Assembly (NCBI GenBank): GCA_902729315.2
Contig: LR746265.1
Coordinates: forward strand, 937,501-1,001,500
Direction of reading: 5' to 3'
Source: Spirodela intermedia
Taxonomy: Eukaryota; Streptophyta; Magnoliopsida; Alismatales; Araceae
DNA: 64,000 nt
The notes below the pieces were generated by a model that worked only from the letters and a program-made list of their open reading frames with translations, was not told where the DNA came from and searched no databases. This document shows positions 52,301 to 62,967 of the stretch, piece after piece (positions within the stretch are counted from its first letter, which is position 1; every line of letters starts with the position of its first letter). Both the position numbers and the translations under genes were made by a program.

Positions 52301-55300
52301 CCAACATTAAATAAAAAGTTTACTTAACAATTGAAGATCGATGTCAATGCAATCCTCTCAGTAACTGTCCCTCTTCTTTCTGTGGACACTGATAACTGAT
52401 TCATACACCCAGAGAGACTTTGTTTCTGAGTTGATCCCTATGCCTCAAGTTCAAACAAAGTCTTACCCTAGGATCCAAGATGTTTCAGTACAATAATACT
52501 GGGACATTTTTTAAGATACTCAGGACTTAATTGACAACACCAAACTATACTACTATGTCTGGAAGTCGGATAAGCCTTATTTAAATGTTGGCTGAATTAA
52601 TTAGGTCAGAGTTAACAATTGTCTTGATTCTCAGAAAAAAGCTTACTTGATCGCCCATGATTGGATTCAATACATTGTTGTTAGTAAATTCCTCCATTCT
52701 TTCTCTTTGAACCGTGTAAGGAATCATTTGATAACGCAGCATCACTATGAAGTCTGTTTTGGATATGGATTAAATTTTAAGAAAAAAAGGAGTACGATCA
52801 AGGAAGCAAAGCTACCATAGTTGGGATTTACGATAACCGCTTCTTCAAAGAGATACCGACCATTTTGTCAGATCTGAACAAAAATAGATATAATCCTTAT
52901 TGAAATTTGGGCCAAGTAATATAAAGCCTCGAGGTAATGGAGTACTCCCACAGGGAATAGTCAGACATAGTAACCCCAGAAAGCGCCAAATAAGACACTC
53001 AACAGATCTGAAGTTAGCTATCTGATATCCAGAAGCAAATGCAGAATTAAATTGCCCCTTCATCCCCGCCATTTAGATGTAAACAAATCAATGGCCCATT
53101 TCATAATAAGTTCTGATCCACCTCTTTATGTAGAAGATAATCACATTTACGCTCTTTTCAGAGGGTTGTAATACCGAAGACACAAAAGTTCAAGAAGATG
53201 AAAAATGAAAATGATATACTACGTCGTAACTTTTTGAGGTGAAACCGTAAGGGATTTACAGAGATTAGGATGGACATGTCAGAGCGGTTCCTCAGTGAAT
53301 CATAGGAGGTTTTCAGTTTTATCAAAATTACATAGTAACCTAAACCAAGCAGACAATTGTGCTTTTGTTCAAATCAGCTACTTTTCTTCAAAAATTGTAA
53401 CACTTTGAGAAGGGAGTTTTCTTCCTTCACTAGATCAAAGGATCCCAGAGTTTTCTTACAAATGCATATTATATGTATCAATTCATGAATCAATCTTACA
53501 CTACCAGAAAAGAATCTAAGAACTAGATTACTGGATTCGACGATTGATAAATCATCCCTAGCTTCCTATGTGTAGATCAGCAGGAGTTAGACGACTTACG
53601 CTGCTGGAACATAGGGACTGCTCCTTGATGGGCTCAATCAACCTAACACGTTTTTTTGAAGTGTCTGTCACCTGTAGTCTGATTTTATCCTGCCAAGAAG
53701 TCAATAATAAACAACAACCTCAGAAATTATTAATTATTAATTAATTAAAAAGAAGTCAAGAAGTCAAGAAGTCAAGAAGTCAAGAAGTCAAGAAGTCAAG
53801 AAGTCAAGAAGTCAACAACATGTACAAGAAGTTTTTTTTAATTAATATATTTTTTATTCCCCTAACGTTCACGTGCACACAGGAAAGATCTGATGTCTTG
53901 CTTTGAGCCAAAGAAAAAGGGAAAATGGGGAGGCGTCTGGAAGCATGATCATATCAGCTCCCATTAGCCCAAACCATCTGGGAACTAATAATACTCCTTT
54001 AGCAGATCCCAGGCTACCAAAGCCCTCTTTCGAAGCTCATCCCACACAAAACTTGCATGAATCACTTCAAGTGGTATCCAACTGTCCCAGCATTGAACTA
54101 GTTACAGTACATGCCAGTCATCAACTAACGTGAGTAAACTGTATAAGTTTTCAGAGATTGATACGAATATAGAGAAACAATAATTCTACCTTTTCCTTTG
54201 AGCTTTTTTGTGCAAAAGGCCTTTCTTCATCTGGTTGCTGGAAATGAAAAAACGTGATTAATTTGAGTGACAAGTATTAAGAAGCTCCTGTGATCCAATA
54301 AAAGTGATAATAGAAACGTTAACAAGCTCGTAAATTTACCTTGACAGGGCATGGGACGAGAGTACCAAAGAGATCTTCCTTGAGATCTACGGAATTAATG
54401 GAGTAGGCAGCATTTTTAAACCCATGATTAGCAAGATATTCCTCTGTCTCTTTGTGCAAAGAATAACCCTTATAGATGCTTACAGCAGGATCAGATACCT
54501 ATAAAATATGGTTTACTGTGAGTTAGAAGATTGACAGAACAATTTCTGAAACTTTCTTCGTGACAATAGTGACAATAAGATCATCTTTAATAGTTCAGCA
54601 AACAACAGACCTCCAATATCAAAAAAGACTTTATCCAATATACGCTTAAATAAAATGAAGTAAAATAATATAAAATGTATCATAGGAAATATAGGAACGA
54701 AACAGGAAAATAACGTTGAAATCAAATGAGAATTTTGCTCAGCTTCAAGGCTAAAAAAATAGTGATTTCCTTGTCCATAAATAATTTCATTGCAACATTG
54801 ATGCACCAGAAGAAGCAAATATAATGACAAAGAAATTCAAAAACAACCTAGAAGCAACGTAAATAAAAAAATGCCATCAACTGTCAATGTCTATGACAGT
54901 TTGAAAAGAAATAAATTGTATAGCTCGGTTGCAACATTTCTCTACATGGACGTTTGGTGACATCACTGGGATCTGTCTTACACAAAATAAACCTTAGCCA
55001 ACTTCAACATTTTCTCCAGGATGAAAATGACTCTTCGAGAAACACAGAAATTAGGAGTAGAACGTGATGTAGAAAAAATAATAGAAAACTAATGGCAGAA
55101 AAAAGGAAATGTCAATCAACGAGCAAACGTGGGAAGATCGGCAAACTGGCAAATTTCAGGATCAATAAGCGAACAGAAGAACTTTTCTTCCATAGATATC
55201 AGCCATTCGAAAATCAGACCATCCTAACTGCAACTTACAATGCCATTTACGATCGTTGATTAATGGAGCAATGCTCTTGGCTATGAAACTTCTCACTAAA

Positions 55301-55430
55301 CACCAATAAGGCATAAAAAAGCCAGAAGAGTTACCGAAGTACTGAGCTGGTCCTGGCAGTCACTGAAGTTCTTGTACACACCAACAATATCTCCCTTCCG
55401 CACAACATAAAATGCATTACTCTCCTCCAT
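49375..55430 (-). CDS. RNase H1 with N-terminal RNA:DNA hybrid-binding domain (eight exons)
   Basis: Minus-strand exons 55430-55335, 54498-54340, 54237-54190, 53689-53600, 50978-50886, 50784-50641, 49972-49865 and 49449-49375 are all phase 0 with GT-AG introns, giving 270 residues. RNase H1 cuts the RNA strand of RNA:DNA hybrids. The N-terminal domain ([20 protein letters not shown], then [18 protein letters not shown]) is the hybrid-binding or viroplasmin-like fold. A linker of exons 2-4 follows, then the catalytic domain. All four acidic catalytic residues are visible: [15 protein letters not shown] (D), NNVAEYRA (E), VVGDSQLV (D) and NSDADKEAN (D). The basic/aromatic segment [18 protein letters not shown] is also present. 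Arabidopsis has nuclear, mitochondrial and plastid RNH1 forms. No presequence is coded before MEESNAFY, so this looks nuclear/cytosolic unless an upstream exon exists. An acceptor-like CTTAG lies just before the ATG. Intron 4 is 2.6 kb. Confidence 0.85.
53750..53813. repeat. Octamer minisatellite AAGAAGTC x8
   Basis: Eight perfect head-to-tail copies of AAGAAGTC, preceded by an AATTAATTA stretch, inside RNase H1 intron 3 (54189-53690 on the minus strand). Confidence 0.9.
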
Positions 55431-56365
55431 CAACAGCTAAGGATCAAGCTCTGGCTAGAAATAAAAAAGCACACATCGGAAAACTACACAAGTGATGATT
55501 TTCTAATCCATCGGACCAACGCAAGTCAATTAAAAATCTGCCACCGTACTAGACATGTCTCGTAAGAAACACTTTTCCGAGAACTGGAAAACTATAACCA
55601 CAAAATCGAGCCTCCCTCACAGAGAAGGCAGCTGAAATATTCGTTCGGGAGGGGGAGTCGGTGGGGGGATATCACGATCCACGGCTGGGGGCATTTCCGC
55701 AAACAGGTGCTCCTCAAGCCTCATGCTTCTCAGGACGTCAATCGACAGAGCAGGTGGCAGGGGAGAGGAATAGTGGGGAGAAACCAGGGAACAGGGAGCA
55801 GGGAACAGAGAGCTCTCCAACCTGAAAGAGAAACTCTTTCTGACCAGACCAGACCACCCGCCGGTAACGAAGCCCCTGCGACGGAGGAAGTAGCTTCTCC
55901 TCCGGATCACTTGCCGGAGGCTTCTTCTTCCACCCAATTGGGCCCACAAAATCGCACTTTCTCCGACCCAGAGAAGAGAGAGAGGAGAGAGAGGAAAGAG
56001 ACAGAATCTTTCTTTAACGGCGCAGTTATTTCGTTGTTAACGGCTGGCGGCTCCCTACTGACGAACTGGGCCCTTGATATACCGGCCGTCATTAGGCACA
56101 AAATATGCTTGTTTCCGAGAGGGCCATTTAATTGTCGTTACCACGTGGAGGCCGTCCTCAAAATCGACTAGAGTCTCTCTCTCTCTCTCTCTCTCTTAAC
56201 GGCGCAGTTTTTTCGCCGTTAACGGCTGGCTCCCGTACTGATGAACTGGCCCATATGAGGCTCAAAATCTTCCATGTTCCCTCAAGACCAATTTAAACAC
56301 GCACTTTTTGTCGCGTGGAGGCACTTGAAACAGACACGTGGAGGATAAATCCCGATTACTCCCGC
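55431..56365. other. RNase H1 upstream region and PPR 3' flank
   Basis: 55431-55950 is GC-rich and probably the RNase H1 leader. Open frames on the minus strand here have only TTG or GTG at their starts, so they are not taken as coding. 56013-56335 is a duplicated block, annotated separately. The stretch just left of 56365 is the PPR 3' UTR. Confidence 0.5.
56013..56335. repeat. Diverged tandem duplication upstream of RNase H1, split by a CT run
   Basis: TTAACGGCGCAGTTATTTCG at 56013 recurs as TTAACGGCGCAGTTTTTTCG at about 56197. Both are followed by GTTAACGGCTGGC, a CC(C)TACTGACGAACTGG-like segment, a CACAAAAT or CTCAAAAT block and a CGTGGAGG block about 130-140 bp in. A CT run (56173-56198) lies at the junction. 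Confidence 0.75.
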
Positions 56366-58177
56366 CTACGTACCGTGGGAATGGAGACTCTCCAGAACTG
56401 GGAAGATCATCGTCTCCGAGTCATGGAGGCTGCTGTAATCTGCGGCGAAGAAGGAATGGAGGACGCCATTAATGGTGATCCAGCTGCACCCAGGGAGCTT
56501 GCTCAGCCCCCTCTCTCTCATCCTCGCCCTCACCTCCGCCGCCGCGTCCCACCTCCCCGAGGAGGCGTGAAGATTGGAGAGCGCCACCAAGTTGGACGGA
56601 TTATCAGGTTCCAGATGGAGAAGACGATCGCAGGCCAGGTCTCGCATCTGCGTGCTCCCCTGAGCCACAGAGAATCCGAGTAGCGTTCCCCAAGCGCTCG
56701 GAGTGGCCGCCGATGGCGTCGAGTCGATGAACTTCAACGCTCGTTGGAGGTCTCCGGCACGGCAGAGCATGTCGACTACGCAGGAGGAGATCTCCGCCGT
56801 GGGAAGAATTCTGTGCTCGTCGATCAGAGAGGTGTAGATCTCGAGGCCTTGGGCGACCAAGCCGGACCTCCCGCAAGCGGAGAGAATCCCCATGCAGGTG
56901 ATGTGATCCAGATCCATTCCGAGCTCGATCATCCTGCGGAATATGGACGTCGCTTCTTCGCCTCTCCCGTGGAGGCCATAGCTCGAGATGATGCAGCTCC
57001 AGGAGATCGCATCTTTCTGCCAGCCATCTTGATCGAAGAGCCGCTTGGAGGAATCCAGGCTGCCGCACTTGGAGTACATGTCGATCAGAGCGTTGTTCAA
57101 GGAGGCTTCCCGGATCAAATCTTCTTTGATTGCGAAGCCGTGGATCTGCTTTCCCGAGATCAAGCTTGCGAGAGAGCCAATGGCTGGGAGGATCCCCAAG
57201 AGAGTGACCTTGTTGGGAGCTACTCCGGCTTTATGCTGCATCATACGGAAGAGGATCAGGCCTTCCTCCAGCTCTCCACTCTGCACGTAACCCGAGATCA
57301 TGGCGGTCCAGGCGACCACATTCTTCCAGGCGATCCGATCGAAGATGAATCTCCCCAGCTTCGCACTCCCTCTTTTCGAATACATATCAATCAGGCAGCT
57401 GCCGATGTAACAATCAAGCTCTGATCCCAGTCCCAGACCATTTCTCAGGACGAATCCGTGGATCTCTCTCCCACGAGGAAGCCATCTACCAGTGGAATCC
57501 GCAGTGCAGAAGGGAAGAACAGTGGAGATCGTGAACTCATCCGGCCTCAACCCCTCTCGCTGCATCTGCAACAGAAGATCCCAGACTGCTTCTCCAGACC
57601 CCGACATCAGCCCGTTCCAAGAAGACACGCTCCTCCTGGGCATTTCGTCGAAAAGCTTGCGAGCATCCTTCGACTCCCCGCATCTTAAGTACATCCCCAT
57701 GAGAGAATTCAGCAGGACGACATCAGAGGCAAACCCTAGCCTTACTACCAGAGAATGTATCGTCCCACCGGAGGCCAGATCGGCGAGCTCGCCGGAGACC
57801 TTGGCGAGAATGGCGAGGCTGTAGTTGTCTGGTGGCGCTCGGGGGAGCATCCCGCTGAAGAGGGACATGGCCTCCCGGAAGTGGCCGTCGCGGGAGTAGG
57901 CGGCGAGCATGGAGTTCCATAGGAGAGGGTTTCCTTCTTGCAGGCTCCATTCAAAGACGAAGCGAGAGAGGGAGACGGAGCCGAGGAGGGAGTAGGCGGA
58001 GATCAGGCGGGACGCGAGGTACGGGTGGCGGTGGAGCCCGAGAGGGAAAGCAGCAGCGTGAGACCTGCACAGGAGACCAGCCGACCGCTCCTCTATCGAA
58101 ATCCGCACGCAGTTGAGGAGGACGGAGAGCTGAGCAGCGGCGGCGGTGGCGGAGAATCGACGAGCGTTTCGGTGCAT
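56366..58177 (-). CDS. Pentatricopeptide repeat protein, PLS/E class
   Basis: Single-exon, 603-residue organelle RNA-binding protein. PPR proteins of this class specify RNA editing or processing sites in mitochondria or plastids. The frame stays open to 58318, but that upstream codon is TTG. The first ATG is 58177-58175, giving MHRNARRFSATAAAAQLSVL, an Arg/Ala/Ser-rich organellar presequence. Repeats are visible throughout (SMLAAYSRDGHFREAMSLF, LNSLMGMYLRCGESKDARKL, AWTAMISGYVQSGELEEGLI, LNNALIDMYSKCGSLDSSKR, SWSCIISSYGLHGRGEEATS). The C-terminus has the E-type block with the PGCSWI core (GLSKLPGCSWITINGVLHSF). There is no DYW domain, so any editing activity would need a partner deaminase. 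It is head-to-head with a small membrane-protein gene. No lesion is seen. The target RNA is unknown. Confidence 0.88.
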   Translation of the reverse strand: MHRNARRFSATAAAAQLSVLLNCVRISIEERSAGLLCRSHAAAFPLGLHRHPYLASRLISAYSLLGSVSLSRFVFEWSLQEGNPLLWNSMLAAYSRDGHFREAMSLFSGMLPRAPPDNYSLAILAKVSGELADLASGGTIHSLVVRLGFASDVVLLNSLMGMYLRCGESKDARKLFDEMPRRSVSSWNGLMSGSGEAVWDLLLQMQREGLRPDEFTISTVLPFCTADSTGRWLPRGREIHGFVLRNGLGLGSELDCYIGSCLIDMYSKRGSAKLGRFIFDRIAWKNVVAWTAMISGYVQSGELEEGLILFRMMQHKAGVAPNKVTLLGILPAIGSLASLISGKQIHGFAIKEDLIREASLNNALIDMYSKCGSLDSSKRLFDQDGWQKDAISWSCIISSYGLHGRGEEATSIFRRMIELGMDLDHITCMGILSACGRSGLVAQGLEIYTSLIDEHRILPTAEISSCVVDMLCRAGDLQRALKFIDSTPSAATPSAWGTLLGFSVAQGSTQMRDLACDRLLHLEPDNPSNLVALSNLHASSGRWDAAAEVRARMRERGLSKLPGCSWITINGVLHSFFAADYSSLHDSETMIFPVLESLHSHGT

Positions 58178-58422
58178 CTGCTGCTGCAGAATTTGCAGAG
58201 AACGTTGGAGGGGCCCAGTTTTATGGGACGAGGGAGAACGGATGTATCGGTTTATATCCGAACCATTTTCAGATCCGTTAGTGTGCAGTATTCGGGTGCT
58301 TCTTTTCCGGCAAACCAAACGCTCCCAAGGGATCGATCGGTCGGTGGAGCGGGCTTTTCATTCTGCGCTCTTTCCCAGGGAGCAGCAGAGGAGATGAAGG
58401 GATCGTTTTTCAGGCGTGGAGG
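58178..58422. promoter_or_regulatory. Compact divergent promoter between the PPR and membrane-protein genes
   Basis: The two ATGs are only 245 bp apart on opposite strands, so leaders and promoter share this interval. A GGGCCCA (site II-like) palindrome lies at about 58213-58219, near GTTTTATGGGAC. No TATA box is obvious for either direction. Confidence 0.55.
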
Positions 58423-60141
58423 ATGAAGCTCTCGTACAGGGATGCTACCCTCGTCGTGTGTTCCTTCAACATCTTCCTCGCGCTTCTTCTCCTGCGGGGG
58501 TTCTTCGCCGCGCCGGCAACCCAGCCGGGTCAGCTCGATCCTGGTAAGGTCTATCTCTGCGAAATTTTCATTGCGCGCGTTTGCCGATGGTTGGATTTCA
58601 TGATTCTTTCTTCTTCCTCTGAATACGCCTGATTCCTCGAGGTGGAGGATCACGTTGACCCGGGGCCCTACACTGGTGGGATGTCCCCGACTTCGAAATA
58701 CTTGGGGATGTGTTGGAATGCACCTTACTAAGAACAAGCGACCTGTTGCAGTTTGTGCAGCAGATCTGAACGAGGACAGGGAAGGAGATTTGGTGGCAAA
58801 TCTTGTGGGATGGACAGAAATAATGCACTTCACTAGACTCTTCTGAGGCTGTGTGCACCAGCACAGAATCAGCTGTTGGTTTCGAAACAATTATCTCAGC
58901 ATCTGCAGCGTGGAGGCTGATGGCATTGAACTTTGGTAGCTTTTTGATTAAATTAGATATCACGTCCATCGAATATGCTCATTTTTAGCAACCCTGGATG
59001 ATAGGGGTCTTGTTCCTTGGACCCTTTCTTGCATCCACATATAATGACTTTTGGTCACCAAACCATGGGTGCGAAAATAAAATCGTATTTTATCTATTAT
59101 ATAAATATTTCCTTCTATTTCTCTCACTGAGGTCAACTCCCTTTCATTCTAATGTGTTGCTCTCAGCTATTTTAGAAATCACTTCACCAGTGGTCAAATA
59201 GCTGGAACAATGACTATTGTTTGGATCATATTGAGATATATTTGGGTAATCGTGGTTAAGAAGATAAAATCGTATTTGATCTATTATACAAACCTGTTTT
59301 CCTTCTATTTCTATCACTGAGCTCAACTGCTTTCATTCTAATGTGTTGCTCTTAGCTATTTTAGAAATTACTTAACCAGTGGTGAAATAGCTGGAACATT
59401 GACCATTGTTTGGATCATATTGTCCACAAAAAACAGAATTATTGAGATATATTTCGGAATCCGAGGAGATGCGCCGTGCAATGGAGCCCGTGGAGCTGAT
59501 TAAGAGAGTAAGTTGCAATATGGCCACAGTTTGAAAATCATCAACTCTGATATATTTACTTGGATCGGAATACTATCTAATCGATTCTCATTTAATTGGT
59601 TTTAGTTGAGGGAAATCGAACAAGAGGCGGATGCTGAACCAGAAACTTTGCAGCAGAATGTTCCAAAGAAAACTGCCGCGGCTGATCTCTCCAAGAGACT
59701 GCATGATCTACGGACCATGAATGACGCCAACGGCCAGAAAGGTACCATCTCTTTCTCCGTTTTTTTTTTTCTTTCCACAGAGAAAAAAGAAACCCTTGTC
59801 ATGATCATATAATCCCACATCAAATACGAGAAGACTAGACGTGTGATCCAGTACATTGGTTATGAGCTAAAATGTCTGCACCCAACTCGTGATCCATTGA
59901 TTCTGAGCTGAACACAGTGATTCCTTGAATGGTTTCTTACTAGAATCACTCGATCTGCTTCAGCAGATTCTGTGTTCGTGAATCAGTGGAGCCAAGTTTC
60001 ATGGCTGCCCGTTTTGATTCATGATGATTACTTGATGCTTCTTGTTGACTTTCAGCCATTGAGGAGTGGCGCCAACGGAAGATCGAACGCGACCGAGCAC
60101 GTCAACTACAGATCGAAAAGAACGCATCTGTGGCGACTTAA
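58423..60141 (+). CDS. Small plant-specific single-pass membrane protein (four exons)
   Basis: Exons 58423-58543, 59437-59507, 59606-59741 and 60056-60141, phase-consistent GT-AG, give 137 residues. The N-terminus is MKLSYRDATLVVCSFNIFLA with a hydrophobic segment at about residues 8-29. Acidic/basic helical sequence follows: YISESEEMRRAMEPVELIKR, EIEQEADAEPETLQQNVPKK, DLSKRLHDLRTMNDANGQK and IEEWRQRKIERDRARQLQIE, ending SVAT. It resembles a conserved but uncharacterised plant family with one TM and a coiled-coil-like tail. I know no function. Intron 1 is about 890 bp and contains a local duplication that copied the start of exon 2. The 3' flank carries another tandem duplication. I am confident of the gene and not of any role. 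Confidence 0.78.
59077..59455. repeat. Intron 1 tandem duplication reaching into exon 2
   Basis: 59077-59250 and 59266-59455 share CGTATTT...ATCTATTATA, CCTTCTATTTCT, CACTGAGSTCAACT, TTTCATTCTAATGTGTTGCT, AGCTATTTTAGAAAT, AATAGCTGGAACA and TTTGGATCATATTG. Both end in GAGATATATTT, but the second has an extra 22 bp that carries the splice acceptor. Confidence 0.8.
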
Positions 60142-60190
60142 ATCTTGAGATCGCCAGGTTCTTCAAATCCCATTGGCTTCTAGCCGGACG

Positions 60191-60269
60191 AACCACACTC
60201 ATATTGCTGGGACAGCATTGCCAAGAGTTAATAGCTAATGAATGATGATGTACAGAATGGGCATGAAGT

Positions 60270-60313
<44 letters not shown>

Positions 60314-60429
60314 GTCTACACAGTTGGAGAAAACGCCTGGACAAACTTTGAATCACACTCATATTTCTGGGACAGCATTGCCAAGAGTTTATAGCTAAGG
60401 AATAATGATGTACAGAATGGGCATGAAGT

Positions 60430-60475
<46 letters not shown>

Positions 60476-60541
60476 CACTAGGCTGGATCCGGGTCTTTGT
60501 CTTTCTCGGTCTACACAAAAATACCAGGGCAAACCGTGAAT
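60191..60541. repeat. Tandem duplication, about 160 bp units, each with a CT run
   Basis: 60191-60350 and 60351-60541 both contain AYCACACTCATATT, CTGGGACAGCATTGCCAAGA, AATGATGTACAGAATGGGCA, a (TC)n run (60271-60306; 60435-60473) and TTTCTCGGTCTACACA. A few substitutions separate them, so the event is recent. Confidence 0.9.
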
Positions 60542-60830
60542 CCTTTCCTCAAGAAGTCAACAGAGCTTACCTACTCGATCTCTGAGGCGATTAATCCATG
60601 CCACAGTAGCCAATAATACAAGGGATGACCGATTTTTTCCAAAGTTACGAACCATTAAAAAAGATGGCCAAGAATCAAGATTCGCTCATAAAATATACGA
60701 ATCCTTGAACCCCTCTTGGGGATTCAAGTACCAACCACTGATTACTTGAAGGTGTGATTTTTATACCCAATATTCGTGACTAGAACAGATGCTCATAAGG
60801 CAAGCAAAGAAGGGTTGTCATCACTAGAAC

Positions 60831-61310
60831 TTTACTGAGATGCTCGTATGCTCTCTGAAGATAGAGGTAAAAATACATGTCAGGAGAACGATTTTGCCGC
60901 ATGTAGAAATTCCATCAAGATCATAACATTTCTCTCTAAAGTTTAAGAGACAATCAGGCGGCATCAAACAATTTTACAGATATTATAAATTACATAAAAT
61001 ATCAATATACTACTCGAATATGGTGGCTTAATTTTTTTGTTTTGTTTGAAAAATCTTCATTTTAGTGTGATCATTACGATTACATAAACAATTTTGCTAA
61101 GATGATGCTCATATACTCTCTGAAGATAGATAGAGAGAAGCAAACACATGCCAAGAAACCGATTTGACCTTCGGTAGAAATTTCATCAAAATCATAACAT
61201 TCCTCTCTGAAGTCTAAGAGATAATCGCGCGACATTTAAACAATTCTACGGGTACTATAGATTACATAAAATATCAATATACTACTAGAACACGGTGGCT
61301 TAATTTTTAT
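60831..61310. repeat. Diverged tandem duplication, about 210-bp units
   Basis: 60831-61040 and about 61098-61310 share TGATGCTCRTATRCTCTCTG, AAGATAGA, GTAGAAATT, CATCAARATCATAACATT, CTCTCTRAAGT, GATAATCGCGCG-like and ATTACATAAAATATCAATAT segments, ending in GGTGGCTTAATTTTT. A further AACACGGTGGCTT fragment lies at about 61346. Confidence 0.8.
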
Positions 61311-61982
61311 TTTATTTCTTTAAATCATAATTTTTATTTTACTAGAACACGGTGGCTTTAATACCACTACAAAATTCTTCAAGAAGTGAAAGGCCCCTAT
61401 CACATCCCTGCTCTTTTATTTACTGAAAACTTCGATTTACAGTGGATAGAATGAGAAGCATTCCACAGAAAATACAGGGATGAAAAGGCCTACCGAGGAG
61501 AAGACTCGGAGTGATTCACCCAGCTGCATGATGCGGGGGGCGGAGGCTTCGAGGTGGTCAAAGACTTTCGTTCTCGTACATCAAGAGACGGGAATCCGAG
61601 AGAACAGAGAACATCTGAGTGTCTACAAAGAGCTGGTGGAGATGATTATGTCAGTAAAAAACTAATAAATTTAATTCTACGGCCATTATGACAAAGCATA
61701 GTCATATATCCACATAGAGGGCTGAGTGGGGACTTATTGAAGAGTAAGTCTAGATAGCTTCATGGGATGCTCCTAAGATTATTGCTCCCCCAGATACATG
61801 TTTTCTTAAGGTTTATTGGATGTCTGATCAGCTTCTATAACTGCGATTCATGCTAATACGATAAAATAAATAAATTGACTTAATAGAAAGGATTTGAATG
61901 TCATAAATAGCCAATGAAATATGAAATATGAAATATGAGAGGCCATAAGATGGGTGGGTCCAATGAAATGCTTCTAGAATCA

Positions 61983-62837
61983 CCGCCGCTCTCCTGGTGC
62001 ATGCTGTGAGACTTAAGATGGGCCAAGGTTTCAATCGAGTGGGAAGGTTTCCCATGTCAGAAAACAGCAGAGCTCAGTCAAAAAAAGCCACAAGAGGCTG
62101 TTTCTTTGTCGTATGGGATATTAGGACGATCACTGGAGAAAATATAAGCATTAGAAGCATCATCTGTCTGTTGTCTTTAATGTTCTACTCCAGGTCAGAC
62201 AGCAGAAAGCCAATTTCTCTGCAGCATGCACCAGGAGAGCGGCGGAGCAATGGTAGAATCCTTGTGCATGCTGTGAGACTTAAGATGGGCCAAGGTTTCA
62301 ATTGTGTACCACATGTTCAAATGGGAGTTCGTCCATGGAGCTTTCCAAAGTATGTAGTACACAGCGGGTTATTGTATCATATGAATCATTGGGGCAAACT
62401 TAAATATCCCTTTTTCTTCGAACTAAAATAGGAAACATCACAGATTTCTGACTGCTGGACATCATGTTGGAATCTTAAGTGCAAGCATACAACGGAATCT
62501 TTTTTCAGATCCATAGCCAACAAGATTAAATCAAATGCATCAGTTCTTGGAATTCAACCTTGGAGATTTGTGACCCGGAAGTTTCCCAAAGCGCTTTTGT
62601 TTCTACATAAATGGGAGACGGATCCTATTCCTTTCTCACTAGTCTACCGGGTTGATGACAATTTTTTCCTATGATTATTATCTGCAATATCATATTTGAA
62701 CTGTGCACATCAGAAGATGATTACCTAATATTAAATCTTTCCTACAAACACCCCTGTGAATGAATGTCCATGGAGGCAGCTATCTGGGGATTCTACCATT
62801 GCTCCGCCCTTCCAATAAATGACATGTGGTACACAAT
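61983..62837. repeat. Mosaic of perfect direct and inverted repeats
   Basis: A 39-bp identical direct pair lies at 61997-62035 and 62264-62302 (GTGCATGCTGTGAGACTTAA...). A 24-bp inverted pair lies at 61983-62006 and 62222-62245. A 21-bp inverted pair lies at 62241-62261 and 62788-62808 (GGCGGAGCAATGGTAGAATC...). A 16-bp inverted pair lies at 62301-62316 and 62822-62837 (ATTGTGTACCACATGT). Confidence 0.88.
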
Positions 62838-62967
62838 GCATCTTTCGCGAAACTTTTCATGAAAAAGAAGGAAACTACAAATTCTCTGCAACGCAAGATG
62901 CTAAAATAGGTTCTGGACAAAGGTTTTCTATTAAAAAACACAAATTCGAGAGAAATCTCCCAAGTAC

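Larger units (their letters stand above)
60142..62967. other. Duplication-rich non-genic region
   Basis: It includes the 3' UTR of the membrane-protein gene, then three separate families of local duplication (60.19-60.54, 60.83-61.31 and 61.98-62.84 kb). No protein gene is recognised; plus-strand open frames at 61480 and 61997 have no family match. Confidence 0.5.

Noticed and set aside
55617-55949. Minus-strand frame with Arg-rich start, possible mitochondrial presequence exon for RNase H1
   Set aside because: Its first codons are TTG or GTG rather than ATG, and no clean donor joins it in frame to the first exon. Treated as leader.
58178-58318. 47-codon N-terminal extension of the PPR frame
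   Set aside because: The frame-opening codon is TTG. The first ATG at 58177 begins a convincing organellar presequence.
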